DNA of 64,000 nt from JACXVD01 sp020446665 (GCA_041396905.1 JAWKXQ010000008.1:38366-102365); one strand, 5' to 3'; shown: positions 42,316 through 52,123, counted from the stretch's first letter. Notes: generated by a model not told the origin, from the sequence alone. Numbers and translations are program-made.

Positions 42316-43152
42316 ATGCAGAGCGTAATGATCACCACCCGCTTCGCCCCCAGCCCCAATGGTTCGCTCCATCTCGGCCATGCCTATGCGGCGATTATTG
42401 CGCATGATCTGGCGCGAGAACGCGGCGGGCGCTTCCTGCTGCGGATCGAGGATATTGACGGGCCGCGAAGTCGCCCGGAATTTGCGCAGCAATTCCGGGA
42501 AGACCTCGCCTGGCTGGGGCTGGAATGGGAAGAGGTGCCCGCACAATCGACCCGGCTCGATAGCTATGTGGCGGCGGCTGAGAAGTTGCGACACGATGGC
42601 TTGCTCTATCCCTGCATCTGCACACGGGCGGAGATAAAGGCTGCAGCCACGCAGACTGGGCCAGAGGGGCCAGTCTATCCCGGCACTTGCAAGTCTCACG
42701 CGCCAGACCTTGGCCAGCCGCATGTCTGGCGGCTGGATGTCGGTGCGGCGCTGGCGAAGGTCGGCCCGCTGACTTGGCACGACGAAAGGGCGGGGGATCA
42801 AGTGGCTGAACCGGGCCTGCTCGGCGATGTGGTGCTGCTGCGCAAGGATTTGCCCGCCAGCTATCACCTTGCCGCCACGCTGGATGATGCGTCGGATGGG
42901 GTCACACTGGTCACGCGTGGCGCCGATCTGTTCACCGCCACCCATATTCATCGCTTGCTGCAGGCGCTGCTCGGCCTGCAAGTGCCGGAATGGCATCATC
43001 ACGCCTTGCTGCTGGATAAGAGCGGGCAGAAACTGGCCAAGACCCGCGGCTCACCTTCGCTGGCTGACCGGCGGCTGGCGGGGGAAGACGGGCGCGCGCT
43101 GACGGCGCAATTGCGGCAAGGGCACTTCCCCGCTGGCATTTCGACGGGATAA
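42316..43152 (+). CDS. gluQ: Glutamyl-Q tRNA(Asp) synthetase
   Basis: 278 residues. TTRFAPSPNGSLHLGHAYAA has the HIGH-like motif, RIEDIDGPRSRPEF follows, and LDKSGQKLAKTRGSPSLADRR holds the KLAKT form of KMSKS. It lacks the anticodon-binding domain of GltX. Cysteines in YPCICTRAE and PGTCKSH give the zinc site. It attaches glutamate to queuosine in tRNA-Asp, which fits with queC at 22.7 kb. ATG 42328 is an alternative start. Confidence 0.93.
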   Translation: MQSVMITTRFAPSPNGSLHLGHAYAAIIAHDLARERGGRFLLRIEDIDGPRSRPEFAQQFREDLAWLGLEWEEVPAQSTRLDSYVAAAEKLRHDGLLYPCICTRAEIKAAATQTGPEGPVYPGTCKSHAPDLGQPHVWRLDVGAALAKVGPLTWHDERAGDQVAEPGLLGDVVLLRKDLPASYHLAATLDDASDGVTLVTRGADLFTATHIHRLLQALLGLQVPEWHHHALLLDKSGQKLAKTRGSPSLADRRLAGEDGRALTAQLRQGHFPAGISTG

Positions 43153-43168
43153 CCCCTAAATAGCGAGC

Positions 43169-43396
43169 ATGAACACATTCCTCATCATTCTGCTCGTTCT
43201 GGCCATGATCGCCGTGCTGGTTTCGCTCGTGCGCGGGATTGTGGCTTTCCTGCAATCAACCCGGATGGATCTCGAATCCGGCGGCGAAGGCGCAACGGAA
43301 ATGCAGCTAAAGCAGAACAAGATGATGTTCGCCCGCATCAAGTTTCAGGCGCTGGCAATTGTCATTGTCGCTGTGCTGCTGGCGATGAACAGCTGA
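43169..43396 (+). CDS. Small HIG1-like two-helix membrane protein
   Basis: 75 residues: an N-terminal helix (2-26), a polar loop with EMQLKQNKMMFARIKFQA, and a second helix to residue 73. The NKMMxxR(I/V)xxQ block matches HIG1-domain proteins linked to cytochrome oxidase assembly. Lies 4 bases before the adenosyltransferase gene, so the two are likely co-transcribed. Confidence 0.75.
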   Translation: MNTFLIILLVLAMIAVLVSLVRGIVAFLQSTRMDLESGGEGATEMQLKQNKMMFARIKFQALAIVIVAVLLAMNS

Positions 43397-43400
43397 CCCC

Positions 43401-43985
43401 TTGGTCAAGCTCAACAAGATCTATACCCGCACCGGCGATGACGGGACCAGCGGGCTGGTGGATGGCTCGCGTCGTCCCAAGGGTGATGCCCGCTTTGCCG
43501 CCATCGGCGCGGTGGACGAGGCCAATTGCGCGCTGGGCCTGCTGGCGACCGCGCTGGATGGCTCGCCCCATCGCGATGCGGTGATCCGGCTGCAGAACGA
43601 TCTGTTCGATCTGGGGGCCGATCTCGCGACGCCGCTGGGCGAGGTTGGCGGCGATGATTTCACCCCGTCGGACATGGTGCTGCGGGTCGTTCCGGCGCAG
43701 GTCGAATGGGTTGAAAACTCGCTCGATGCGCTAAATGACGCGCTCGAACCCCTGACCAGCTTCATCCTGCCCGGTGGCAGCGAAGCGGCGGCCCGCGCGC
43801 ATATTGCCCGCGCCAGCGTGCGCCGGGCAGAGCGCGACATGGCCATTCTGGCGGCGGCAGAGCCGGTCAATCCGGCTGCGCTGGCGCTGATCAACCGCCT
43901 GTCAGACTGGCTGTTCGTGCTCGCCCGCGTGCTGAACGGGAATGGCGCCCACGATGTCAAATGGGTGCCCGGCGCCAATCGATAG
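43401..43985 (+). CDS. Corrinoid adenosyltransferase, PduO type
   Basis: 194 residues from TTG 43401. IYTRTGDDGTSGLVDGSRRPKGDARFAAIGAVDEANCALG is the ATP-binding start of the PduO family, and AHIARASVRRAERDMAIL with NRLSDWLFVLARVLNG ends it. It converts cob(I)alamin to adenosylcobalamin. hbd follows 70 bases later. Confidence 0.93.
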   Translation: MVKLNKIYTRTGDDGTSGLVDGSRRPKGDARFAAIGAVDEANCALGLLATALDGSPHRDAVIRLQNDLFDLGADLATPLGEVGGDDFTPSDMVLRVVPAQVEWVENSLDALNDALEPLTSFILPGGSEAAARAHIARASVRRAERDMAILAAAEPVNPAALALINRLSDWLFVLARVLNGNGAHDVKWVPGANR

Positions 43986-44055
43986 TTTTCGCTAGGCAGG
44001 CGCAGCGCAAGCCGCTAACCAGCCGCCTTTGCTGCAACTGCGAAGGAAATGGGCG

Positions 44056-44925
44056 ATGGCGACTGTCGGGATTATCGGTGCGGGCCAGATGGGTTCCGGC
44101 ATTTCACAGACCGCCGCGACTTTCGGCCATGACGTGATGCTGGCCGATGTCGATCTCGACATTGCTGAAAAGGCCAAGGCCAAGATTGGCAAGGGTCTCG
44201 ACCGGCTGGTTTCCAAGGACAAGATGAGCGCCGATGATGCGGCCGCGATCCTGGCCCGCATCACGCCGGTAGCCGACTATGAACCGATGGGCGAAGCTGA
44301 ATTCGTCATCGAAGCGGCGACCGAGCGCGAGGAAATCAAGTTCCGCATTTTCGAGGCTGCGGGCAAGGTGCTGGGCCCCGATGCGATCCTGGCCAGCAAT
44401 ACCAGTTCGATCCCGATCACGCGCATGGCGAACCACGCGCCCGATTCTGCCCGTTTCATCGGCATCCACTTCTTTAACCCGGTGCCGATCATGAAGCTGG
44501 TGGAAATCATCCCTGGCCTCGCTACCTCGCAGGACACGATTGCCCGGACCCGCAGCTTTGTGGAAACTCTGGGTAAGGATGTGGTGCTGAGCGATGACGC
44601 GCCCGGATTTGTCGTCAATCGCATTCTTGTGCCGATGATCAATGAAGCGATCTTCGTGCTTGGCCAGGGAACGGCCAGTATCGAGGATATTGATCGCGGC
44701 TGCGTGCTCGGCCTCAATCACCCGATGGGCCCGCTTACGCTGGCGGACTTTGTCGGCATCGACACTGTCTACGAGATCATGAAAGTGCTGCATTCGACCA
44801 CGGGTGACGGCAAATATCGCCCGGCACCGCTGCTGGTGAAATATGTCGAAGCCGGCTGGTACGGCCGCAAGACCGGCCGTGGCTTCTACGATTATTCGGG
44901 TGAGGTGCCGGTTCCCACCCGCTGA
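44056..44925 (+). CDS. hbd: 3-hydroxybutyryl-CoA dehydrogenase
   Basis: 289 residues from ATG 44056 (GAAGGAA upstream). Rossmann motif VGIIGAGQMGSGISQTAA, the active-site block RFIGIHFFNPVPIMKLVEII with the catalytic His, DAPGFVVNRILVPMINEA and the C-terminal GLNHPMGPLTLADFVGIDT. Reduces acetoacetyl-CoA or oxidises 3-hydroxybutyryl-CoA in fatty-acid or PHB metabolism. Its end overlaps the opposite DUF202 gene by 34 bases. Confidence 0.95.
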   Translation: MATVGIIGAGQMGSGISQTAATFGHDVMLADVDLDIAEKAKAKIGKGLDRLVSKDKMSADDAAAILARITPVADYEPMGEAEFVIEAATEREEIKFRIFEAAGKVLGPDAILASNTSSIPITRMANHAPDSARFIGIHFFNPVPIMKLVEIIPGLATSQDTIARTRSFVETLGKDVVLSDDAPGFVVNRILVPMINEAIFVLGQGTASIEDIDRGCVLGLNHPMGPLTLADFVGIDTVYEIMKVLHSTTGDGKYRPAPLLVKYVEAGWYGRKTGRGFYDYSGEVPVPTR

Positions 44926-45317
44926 GTGGTGGTGGCGGGCACATCATCCATCGCCCATAACCCGCCGACCACAACCACGCATCCCAGCATCACGGCATAG
45001 GCGAGCAGCCGGAAATTCGGCGTGCTCGGGCGTTCGAGCAAATGCGGGTGCAGCCGTTCCAGCGTCCGGACGGTCTGGCGCTGCGCACTGAAGGCAAGGG
45101 CGGCCCCGGCGAGGATAAAGGCCGTGGCAATCACCTTGGCCAGCCAGGGCGGGTCCAGTTCGCCAAACAGCGCGCGAAAGGCGATCCCGATCCCGATGGC
45201 GGCGAAGGAAGTACGGATCCACCCGGCAAAGGTGCGCTCCATCGCCATGATATTGCGGTCTTCGGCCAGCCGGGTCCGCTTTATCGCGAGGTCTTCAGAT
45301 GTCGGCTTCTCGGTCAT
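44892..45317 (-). CDS. DUF202 inner-membrane protein
   Basis: 141 residues from ATG 45317. RTRLAEDRNIMAMERTFAGWIRTSFAAIGIGIAF is the DUF202 signature, followed by three transmembrane helices. Small membrane family of unknown role (YidH-like). Overlaps the upstream hypothetical gene by 23 bases. Confidence 0.85.
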   Translation of the reverse strand: MTEKPTSEDLAIKRTRLAEDRNIMAMERTFAGWIRTSFAAIGIGIAFRALFGELDPPWLAKVIATAFILAGAALAFSAQRQTVRTLERLHPHLLERPSTPNFRLLAYAVMLGCVVVVGGLWAMDDVPATTTQRVGTGTSPE

Positions 45318-45729
45318 TACCGCTGACCATAGTGCGATCTTCCGATCCGGCAAGCGGTGGCCCCGGATCAGGGGCAGAATCCTGCAGCACGGCTGTCTCG
45401 CCCAGATCATCGGCCCGTTCGGGGTCGGGGTCGATCATCGGATTGGTTTCGAACCCGTCCGTGTCGAAACCCGATGCGTCATCGATCAGGTCGTCATCAT
45501 CGCTGAAACCGGTTTCGGCATCGCCAGCAGGCTGCGATTGCGGCTGTGCAGCACCTTGCGGCGCAGGCCGTGGCGCCATCGCGGCAACCGGTTCGGCCTC
45601 GCTCGATCCGTCGGCTGCCATTTTGGCCAGCATACCATCTTCTTCATCCAGCAGGACGCTGCCGACGATCAGGATGATCGCGGCAAGGCCGAAGGCAGCC
45701 AGACGAAAATGGCCGGATAGTCCGTACAT
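45295..45729 (-). CDS. Uncharacterised single-pass protein with acidic tail
   Basis: 144 residues, not recognised. One transmembrane helix (about 8-28, FRLAAFGLAAIILIVGSVLL), then a Pro/Gln-rich stretch and an acidic tract (FSDDDDLIDDASGFDTDGF). Probably disordered outside the membrane. 26 bases after mutS on the same strand and overlapping DUF202, so one transcript is likely. Confidence 0.55.
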   Translation of the reverse strand: MYGLSGHFRLAAFGLAAIILIVGSVLLDEEDGMLAKMAADGSSEAEPVAAMAPRPAPQGAAQPQSQPAGDAETGFSDDDDLIDDASGFDTDGFETNPMIDPDPERADDLGETAVLQDSAPDPGPPLAGSEDRTMVSGNDREADI

Positions 45730-45755
45730 GGGCGGGATAAATAGCCGCGCAGAAG

Positions 45756-48383
45756 TTAAGGATCAGTAGATTCGGCGGCGCGTTTCAGGTCGTAAAGAAG
45801 CTCCAGCGCGTCGCGCGGGCTAAAGGCATCGACATCGATTTCAGCCAGCTTTTCCCGCAGCGGGTCAGATGCCTGCGGCTCTTCCGGCACCGCAGCGGCG
45901 GCAAATAGTGGCAGGTCACCAAGCCCGGCAGCGATCCCGCCTGTCTGCTCGCGTCCGCGCTCCAGCCGGTCGAGCACTGCCTTTGCCCGCGCAACAACAG
46001 GCTTTGGCACACCGGCCAGCTTGGCCACAGCAAGCCCATAGGATCGGTCAGCGGGGCCCTGCGCTACCTCGTGCAACAGCACAAGGTCGCCTTTCCATTC
46101 GCGCGCACGGACATGGTGCAGGCTCAGCGCCTCGCAGCTTTCGGCAAGGCGGGAGAGCTCGTGATAATGCGTGGCGAACAGGCAGCGGCAACGGTTCGCG
46201 CCATGCACCGCCTCCACCACCGCCCAGGCCAGCGCCAGCCCGTCATAGGTGGAAGTGCCGCGCCCAACCTCGTCAAGGATAACAAAGCTGCGTTCGCTGG
46301 CCTGCGCAAGGATGGCGGCGGTTTCGACCATTTCAACCATGAAGGTGGATCGCCCGCGGGCGAGATTGTCTGACGCGCCAACGCGGCTGAACAGCCGGTC
46401 CACCAGCCCGATTGTTGCGTCTTCCGCTGGCACAAAGCCGCCCGCCTGCGCCAGCAGAACGATCAAGGCGTTTTGGCGAAGGAAAGTCGATTTACCGCCC
46501 ATATTCGGGCCACCAACCAGCCACAGCCGATCATTTTCCGCCAGAACACAATCATTGGCGACGAAACGCTCCCCGCTCGCTGCCAAGGCGCTTTCAACTA
46601 CCGGATGGCGGCCACCGGTAATGGTGAGGCTGCGATCCTCTGCTATCTGTGGGCGGCACCAGCCCCCCTCGGCTGCGCGTTCGGCTTGCCCGGCGGCAAC
46701 GTCGATCCGGGCGAGCGCAGATGCAGTGGCCGCAATCGCTTCGCGCGCTGCGATGACTTCGATGACCAGCTCTTCAAAATGCCCCTCTTCAGCCACTAGC
46801 GCCCGCCCGCCTGCTTCGCTGATCTTGCCCGCTTCTTCATGCAGGTTGAGCGAATTGAAGCGCACTGCACCGGCCATGGTCTGGCGGTGGGTAAAGCCGC
46901 TGTCCGGTGCCATCAGCGCGTCGGCATGTTTGGCAGGAACTTCGATGAAATAGCCCAGCACGCCATTATGCCTGATCTTGAGCGGGGCGATCCCCGTCTC
47001 TTCGCGATAGCGGGCTTCCAGCGCGGCAATCGCACGCCGGGCATTGCCGGAAATGCTGCGTAATTCATCCAGCGCCGCGTCATAGCCTTCCGCGATGAAG
47101 CCGCCCTGGCTGCGCTCTGTGGGCGGGGCAGGCACCAGCGCGCGCTGCAAATGGTCGACCAGTGCGCCATGCCCTGACAGCGACGGAAGCAGCGCATCGA
47201 GCAGCGCCGGCCGGTCTGTCCTGGTGGAGAGGGCATCATGAATCCGTCGTGCTTCCGCCAGCCCGTCGCGCAATTGCCCCAGGTCGCGCGGGCTGCCGCG
47301 CCCGGCGACTACGCGGCCCAGCGCGCGGCCAATATCGGGCAGGGCGCGCAGCACCTCGCGCAGATCGGCGCGCAGCAACGGGTCGTCATGCAGCCAGTGG
47401 ACCAGCACCAGCCGGGCGTCGATCAGTGCGCGATCAAGCAGCGGTGCGGAAAGATCCTCTGCCAGCTGGCGCGCGCCTGCCCCGGTCACGCAGCGATCGA
47501 CCGCTGCCACCAGGCTGCCGGCGCGGCCGCCCCCCTGCGCTTCCAGTATTTCCAGGCTGGCACGGGTCGCTTCGTCCATCGCCATATGCTGGGCCCCGGC
47601 CCGCACCTCGGGCGGGAGTAGCAAGGGCATGTTGCCGCGCCCGACATGGTCGAGATAGGCAATCAGACCGCCTGCCGCCGCCAGCATCGCACGGGTGAAG
47701 GTGCCAAACCCGTCGAGCGTGGCAACGCCATGCACGGATTTCAGCCGCGCTTCTCCTTCGGTGCTGGCGAAATCATGCGCCGGACGCGGGATGGCTCCGT
47801 CGGGCGCATTATCCCATGCTTCCGGGGCGACTACTTCGCTTGCCCCCAGCCGCGCAAGCGCCGCGCCCATTGCGTCGGCGGCGCATTCTTCCAGCTCCAT
47901 GCGCCCGGTCGAAATATCCACACTGGCAATGCCGATGTGGTCGCGCAGCGCGCATATCGCCGCCAGCACATTGGCGCGGCGCGGTTCAAGCAGAGCCTCT
48001 TCCGTCAGCGTGCCCGCGGTGACGAAGCGCACGATCGCGCGCTTGACCAGTGCCTTCGAACTGGGCGTGCCTTCGCGTTTGGCCCGCGCCTTGGCTTCCT
48101 CCGGCGTTTCTACCTGTTCGGCAATGGCTACCCGGCAGCCCGCCTTGATCAGCCGGGCGAGATAGCCTTCTGCCGAATGCACCGGAACGCCGCACATCGG
48201 CACCGGATCCCCGCTGTCCTTGCCCCGGCTGGTCAGGGCAATATCGAGGATGGCAGAGGCTTCCTTCGCATCGTCGAAGAACAGTTCGAAAAAGTCCCCC
48301 ATGCGGTAGAACAGCAGGCAATCGCCAGCCTCGCGCTTCAGCGCGTGATATTGCTCCATCATCGGGGTGGCTTTAGCGGCCAT
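45756..48383 (-). CDS. mutS: DNA mismatch repair protein MutS
   Basis: 875 residues. Mismatch-binding FxE motif in YRMGDFFELFFDDAKEA near residue 30, connector and core domains, and the C-terminal ABC ATPase with LVGGPNMGGKSTFLRQNALI (Walker A), LARGRSTFMVEMVETA and VILDEVGRGTSTYDGLALAWAV (Walker B and signature). Recognises mismatches and starts repair with MutL. Divergent from maeB with a 116-base promoter region. Confidence 0.97.
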   Translation of the reverse strand: MAAKATPMMEQYHALKREAGDCLLFYRMGDFFELFFDDAKEASAILDIALTSRGKDSGDPVPMCGVPVHSAEGYLARLIKAGCRVAIAEQVETPEEAKARAKREGTPSSKALVKRAIVRFVTAGTLTEEALLEPRRANVLAAICALRDHIGIASVDISTGRMELEECAADAMGAALARLGASEVVAPEAWDNAPDGAIPRPAHDFASTEGEARLKSVHGVATLDGFGTFTRAMLAAAGGLIAYLDHVGRGNMPLLLPPEVRAGAQHMAMDEATRASLEILEAQGGGRAGSLVAAVDRCVTGAGARQLAEDLSAPLLDRALIDARLVLVHWLHDDPLLRADLREVLRALPDIGRALGRVVAGRGSPRDLGQLRDGLAEARRIHDALSTRTDRPALLDALLPSLSGHGALVDHLQRALVPAPPTERSQGGFIAEGYDAALDELRSISGNARRAIAALEARYREETGIAPLKIRHNGVLGYFIEVPAKHADALMAPDSGFTHRQTMAGAVRFNSLNLHEEAGKISEAGGRALVAEEGHFEELVIEVIAAREAIAATASALARIDVAAGQAERAAEGGWCRPQIAEDRSLTITGGRHPVVESALAASGERFVANDCVLAENDRLWLVGGPNMGGKSTFLRQNALIVLLAQAGGFVPAEDATIGLVDRLFSRVGASDNLARGRSTFMVEMVETAAILAQASERSFVILDEVGRGTSTYDGLALAWAVVEAVHGANRCRCLFATHYHELSRLAESCEALSLHHVRAREWKGDLVLLHEVAQGPADRSYGLAVAKLAGVPKPVVARAKAVLDRLERGREQTGGIAAGLGDLPLFAAAAVPEEPQASDPLREKLAEIDVDAFSPRDALELLYDLKRAAESTDP

Positions 48384-48499
48384 TGCACCGGCCTAGCCAA
48401 AGCGGTGATGATTCGGGAAGGTGTGTGGCAACGCTTTCCCCTATCGCTTCAGCCTTGGCTGCGTTAGGAAGCACCACACCAGCCAAAAGGGGGAAAGAC

Positions 48500-50761
48500 G
48501 TGGCCGACGAAAACGACGTGTCGTTTACCGAGCGCGAAGCGCTGTTCTATCATGAGACCATTCGGCCCGGCAAAATCGAGATCATCGCCAGCAAACCGAT
48601 GGCGAGCCAGCGCGATCTTTCGCTGGCCTATTCCCCCGGCGTGGCTGTGCCGGTGCGGGCCATTGCGGAGGATCCGGCCAATGCCGCGCGCTATACCGCG
48701 CGTTCGAACCTGGTGGCGGTGATTTCCAACGGCACTGCCATTCTGGGGCTGGGCAATCTGGGGGCGCTGGCGTCCAAGCCGGTGATGGAAGGCAAGGCGG
48801 TGCTGTTCAAACGCTTTGCCGATGTCGATTCGATCGACATCGAACTGGACACGGAAGACCCGCAGGCATTCATCGATGCCGTGGCCCTGATGGAACCCAG
48901 CTTTGGCGGGATCAATCTGGAGGATATCAAGGCGCCGGAATGTTTCATCATCGAACAGGCGCTGAAGGAAAAGCTCAATATCCCGGTGATGCATGATGAC
49001 CAGCACGGCACGGCGATCATTTCTGCTGCCGGTCTGGTCAATGCCTGCCACATTACCGGGCGCGAGCTGAAAGACGTGAAAGTGGTGGTCAACGGCGCCG
49101 GTGCCGCTGCCATTGCCTGTACCGCGCTGATCAAGGCGATGGGCGTGGCGCATGACAATGTCATCATGTGCGACCGCAGCGGCGTGATCTGGCGCGGGCG
49201 TGACAAGGTCGATCAGTTCAAGTCCGCCCATGCCGTTGATACCGATGCCCGCACGCTGGAAGAGGCGCTGGTCGGCGCGGATATTTTCCTCGGCCTATCT
49301 GCCAAGGATGCGTTGAAGCCCGAATGGGTGGCGAAGATGGCGGACCAGCCGATCATTTTCGCAATGGCCAATCCTGACCCGGAAATTACCCCCGATGCGG
49401 CCAAGGCCGTGCGCTCCGATGCGATCGTCGCGACCGGGCGCAGCGACTATCCCAACCAGGTCAACAATGTGCTTGGTTTTCCGTTCATTTTCCGTGGCGC
49501 GCTGGATGTGCGGGCAACTGCGATCAACGAGGAAATGAAGATCGCCGCTGCCGTTGCCATTGCCGAACTGGCGCGCGAGGCGGTGCCCGATGAAGTGGCC
49601 GCAGCTTATGGCAAGAACCACAAATTCGGGGTCGACTATATCATCCCGGCCCCGTTCGATCCGCGGCTGATGGAGGTTGTGTCCTCTGCCGTTGCCAAGG
49701 CGGCGATGGATTCAGGCGTGGCGCAGGCGCCGATTGCCGACATGGACGCCTATCGTGCCAGCCTGAAGGCCCGGCTCAACCCGACTTCGGCGGTGCTCAC
49801 CAACACCTATGCCATTGCCCGCTCCAATCCCAAGCGGGTGGTCTTTGCCGAAGCGGAAGAGGAAGTGGTGCTGCGCGCTGCCATCCAGTTCCGCGATTTC
49901 GGCTATGGCACGCCGGTGCTGGTCGGCCGGACCAAGGCCATTGCCGACAAGATGCACATGCTGGGCGTGGATAATCCGCGCGACTTTGAAATCCAGAATT
50001 CTGCCGATTGCGAATATATCCCGCAAATGGTGGACTATCTTTATCAGCGCCTCCAGCGGCGCGGCTATACCGAGCGCGATGTCCGCCGCATGGTCAATCA
50101 GGAGCGGAACGTCTTTGCCGCCCTGCTGGTCGCCCTGGGCCATGGTGATGCGCTGATTTCCGGCCTCACCCGTACCTTCGCCCAGACCAAGCGTGAGATC
50201 AGCCTGGTGCTCGATGCGAAGCAGGATGCGGTGCCCTTTGGCGTCCACATGATGATCGGCAAGAATTACACTGTGTTCCTGGCCGATACGACGATCAACG
50301 AACGCCCGAGTTCGGCGGAGCTGGCTCACATCGCCAAGGAAACTGCCGCTGTCGCCCGCCGCATGGGGCATGAGCCGCGCGTTGCCTTCCTTTCCTATTC
50401 GACCTTCGGCAATCCTTCGGGGCGCTGGCTGGAGAATATCCGCGAGGCGGTGGCGATCCTCGATCAGGAAAATCCCGGCTTCGAATATGAAGGGGAGATG
50501 GCCCCGGACGCGGCGCTCAACCCCAAGGTGATGGGTCTCTATCCCTTCAGCCGCCTGTCCGCCCCGGCCAATGTGCTGATCATGCCGGGCCTGCAATCGG
50601 CCAATGTCTCCGCCAAATTACTGCGCGAACTGGCGGGTGCCACCACGATCGGCCCGATGCTGATCGGCATGGAAAAGCCGGTCCAGATTGCGCCGATGAC
50701 AGCGATTGCGCCCGATGTGCTGACTCTGGCCGTGCTGGCGGCGGCCGGCGTGGTCGGCTGA
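48500..50761 (+). CDS. maeB: NADP-dependent malic enzyme with phosphotransacetylase-like C terminus
   Basis: 753 residues from GTG 48500 (AAGGGGGA upstream). Malic enzyme part: DLSLAYSPGVAVPVRAI, VMHDDQHGTAIISAAGLVNA, VVVNGAGAAAIACTALI, FAMANPDPEITP. From about residue 430 a PTA-like domain follows (FAEAEEEVVLRAAIQF, FLADTTINERPSSAELAHIA, LPGLQSANVSAKLL), usually regulatory and inactive. Converts malate to pyruvate with NADPH formation. Confidence 0.95.
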   Translation: MADENDVSFTEREALFYHETIRPGKIEIIASKPMASQRDLSLAYSPGVAVPVRAIAEDPANAARYTARSNLVAVISNGTAILGLGNLGALASKPVMEGKAVLFKRFADVDSIDIELDTEDPQAFIDAVALMEPSFGGINLEDIKAPECFIIEQALKEKLNIPVMHDDQHGTAIISAAGLVNACHITGRELKDVKVVVNGAGAAAIACTALIKAMGVAHDNVIMCDRSGVIWRGRDKVDQFKSAHAVDTDARTLEEALVGADIFLGLSAKDALKPEWVAKMADQPIIFAMANPDPEITPDAAKAVRSDAIVATGRSDYPNQVNNVLGFPFIFRGALDVRATAINEEMKIAAAVAIAELAREAVPDEVAAAYGKNHKFGVDYIIPAPFDPRLMEVVSSAVAKAAMDSGVAQAPIADMDAYRASLKARLNPTSAVLTNTYAIARSNPKRVVFAEAEEEVVLRAAIQFRDFGYGTPVLVGRTKAIADKMHMLGVDNPRDFEIQNSADCEYIPQMVDYLYQRLQRRGYTERDVRRMVNQERNVFAALLVALGHGDALISGLTRTFAQTKREISLVLDAKQDAVPFGVHMMIGKNYTVFLADTTINERPSSAELAHIAKETAAVARRMGHEPRVAFLSYSTFGNPSGRWLENIREAVAILDQENPGFEYEGEMAPDAALNPKVMGLYPFSRLSAPANVLIMPGLQSANVSAKLLRELAGATTIGPMLIGMEKPVQIAPMTAIAPDVLTLAVLAAAGVVG

Positions 50762-50768
50762 TCCGGCC

Positions 50769-51287
50769 ATGGCGGAAATCTCGCGCCTGGTCCTCACCGT
50801 TACCGGCAGCGACCGGCCGGGGCTGACGGCGGCCCTGTCGCAGGCGATTCTCGATGCCGGGGGCAATTGGCAGGCAGGGCATCTCAGCCGGTTGGGCGGG
50901 CTCTATGTCGGCTCGGTGCTGGTCGAACTCGCGCCGGATCAACTGGCCCAGTTGGAAGCAGCCGTGCGCGGGATCGACGCGCATGGGCTGACCGTGACGA
51001 CGCAGCTTGCAGGCGACGATCCGGCATCCGGCAAGCCTGCGCTGGTGTTTGAGCTGATCGGGCAAGACCGGCCCGGCATCATTCGCGAAGTCACGGCGAT
51101 CCTGTCTGGCCTTGGTGCGAATATCGAAAGCCTGACCAGCGGCGAGGAAACAGGCGCACATGGGGGTGATCGGCTGTTCCGGGCCAAGGTCAGCGTCAGC
51201 CTGCCCGCAGATGTTTCGCCGGAGGAAGCGCAGGAAGCACTGGAGGCAATTTCCAGCGAGATCATGGTCGATTTTGCTTTTTCCTGA
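50769..51287 (+). CDS. Double ACT-domain protein, GcvR-like
   Basis: 172 residues. Two ACT domains: LVLTVTGSDRPGLTAALSQAILDAGGNW and VFELIGQDRPGIIREVTAILSGLGANIESL. This layout matches glycine-cleavage regulator GcvR and related amino-acid sensors. No gcv genes are near, so the ligand is open. 7 bases after maeB, so probably co-transcribed. Confidence 0.83.
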   Translation: MAEISRLVLTVTGSDRPGLTAALSQAILDAGGNWQAGHLSRLGGLYVGSVLVELAPDQLAQLEAAVRGIDAHGLTVTTQLAGDDPASGKPALVFELIGQDRPGIIREVTAILSGLGANIESLTSGEETGAHGGDRLFRAKVSVSLPADVSPEEAQEALEAISSEIMVDFAFS

Positions 51288-51355
51288 CCCGTCCTGACGT
51301 TGTTTTTTCAGACCGTTAACCTAGCGCGTTCACGCGATGCTTAGCCGCGCCTGCC

Positions 51356-51748
51356 ATGGTCCAACGCATGGCCCGAAAAACTGACCGCCCCAAACTCGCC
51401 ACCCGTTACGCCGGCCCGCGCGGCGGCACCCGCGATCTCGTGTCGCTCGAAGGGCGCTGTCAGGTTGGCGAGAACGACTGCGAAGATATTGTCCTGCTGG
51501 ACCTTGATACGGGCGGTTGCCGTGTGCGCGGGATCACTGCCGCTGTGACCAAGACGGATGCGGTGGCGGTCTGGCTCGGGCCGCTCGGCCCCTTCACCGC
51601 CCATCCGCGCTGGGTGAAGCGCGGGCTGGCAGGCCTGCGTTTCGATCCGCCGCTGGAAGACAGCACACTGGAAGAGGCCAAAAGCCGCGCCGTGCCTGCC
51701 CCGCCCAGCGAAGTGATCGCGCTGCGCCGCCGGGTTGCCTCTGCCTGA
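51356..51748 (+). CDS. PilZ-domain-like protein
   Basis: 130 residues (or 126 from ATG 51368). It reads RDLVSLEGRCQVGENDCEDIVLLDLDTGGCRVRG, a PilZ-like strand pattern with DLDTGGC in the D-x-S-x-x-G position, and AHPRWVKRGLAGLRFDPPL. The classic RxxxR is not evident, so c-di-GMP binding is doubtful. Last core-like gene before the accessory region. Confidence 0.65.
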   Translation: MVQRMARKTDRPKLATRYAGPRGGTRDLVSLEGRCQVGENDCEDIVLLDLDTGGCRVRGITAAVTKTDAVAVWLGPLGPFTAHPRWVKRGLAGLRFDPPLEDSTLEEAKSRAVPAPPSEVIALRRRVASA

Positions 51749-51759
51749 GGCCGGTCTTG

Positions 51760-51950
51760 CACAGGGTTACACAGGTGACAGGGTGTAACCCTGCGGAAAT
51801 TGTGAATATTGCATAGAATCAGATGCTTAGTGTGATTCCACCACCCTTTTGAGTGGGTTACACCCTATAGGGGGAAAACCATCTTCTGCGACAATGGGAA
51901 AGAGCAGGGACGATCCTGACAGGCGCGGCCGCTGTAGGAAAGGGCAGACT
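51760..51950 (+). repeat. Two-copy intergenic element, copy B (structured, possibly an RNA)
   Basis: Counterpart of copy A. An 11-bp perfect hairpin (arms 51762-51772 and 51783-51793, loop AGGTGACAGG, sharing GTGACA with copy A), the third repeat GGGTTACACC (51855-51864) running into CCTATAGG, then AAAGAGC (51899-51905) and GTAGGAAAG (51934-51942). The G to T change in both forward repeats is matched by C to A in the inverted arm, keeping pairing. Distance from hairpin to third repeat is 60 bases here and 59 in copy A. TAGAAT (51814-51819) sits where copy A has TATATT. Bases 51951-52123 hold nothing I recognise. Confidence 0.6.
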
Positions 51951-52123
51951 GCCTGACCCCTCATTTCCGCCGATAGCGGAAGTACCAGACTTCGTGATAG
52001 GGTTCAAGTATCATATTGATTCACAGTGGTTTTTGGTGAATTTTTGACCTCAAGAATCACTCCAGTAATCACCCAGCAATCACCGTTTCGATGTGACAAT
52101 GGCGTGGATTTGGTGCCCCGACA

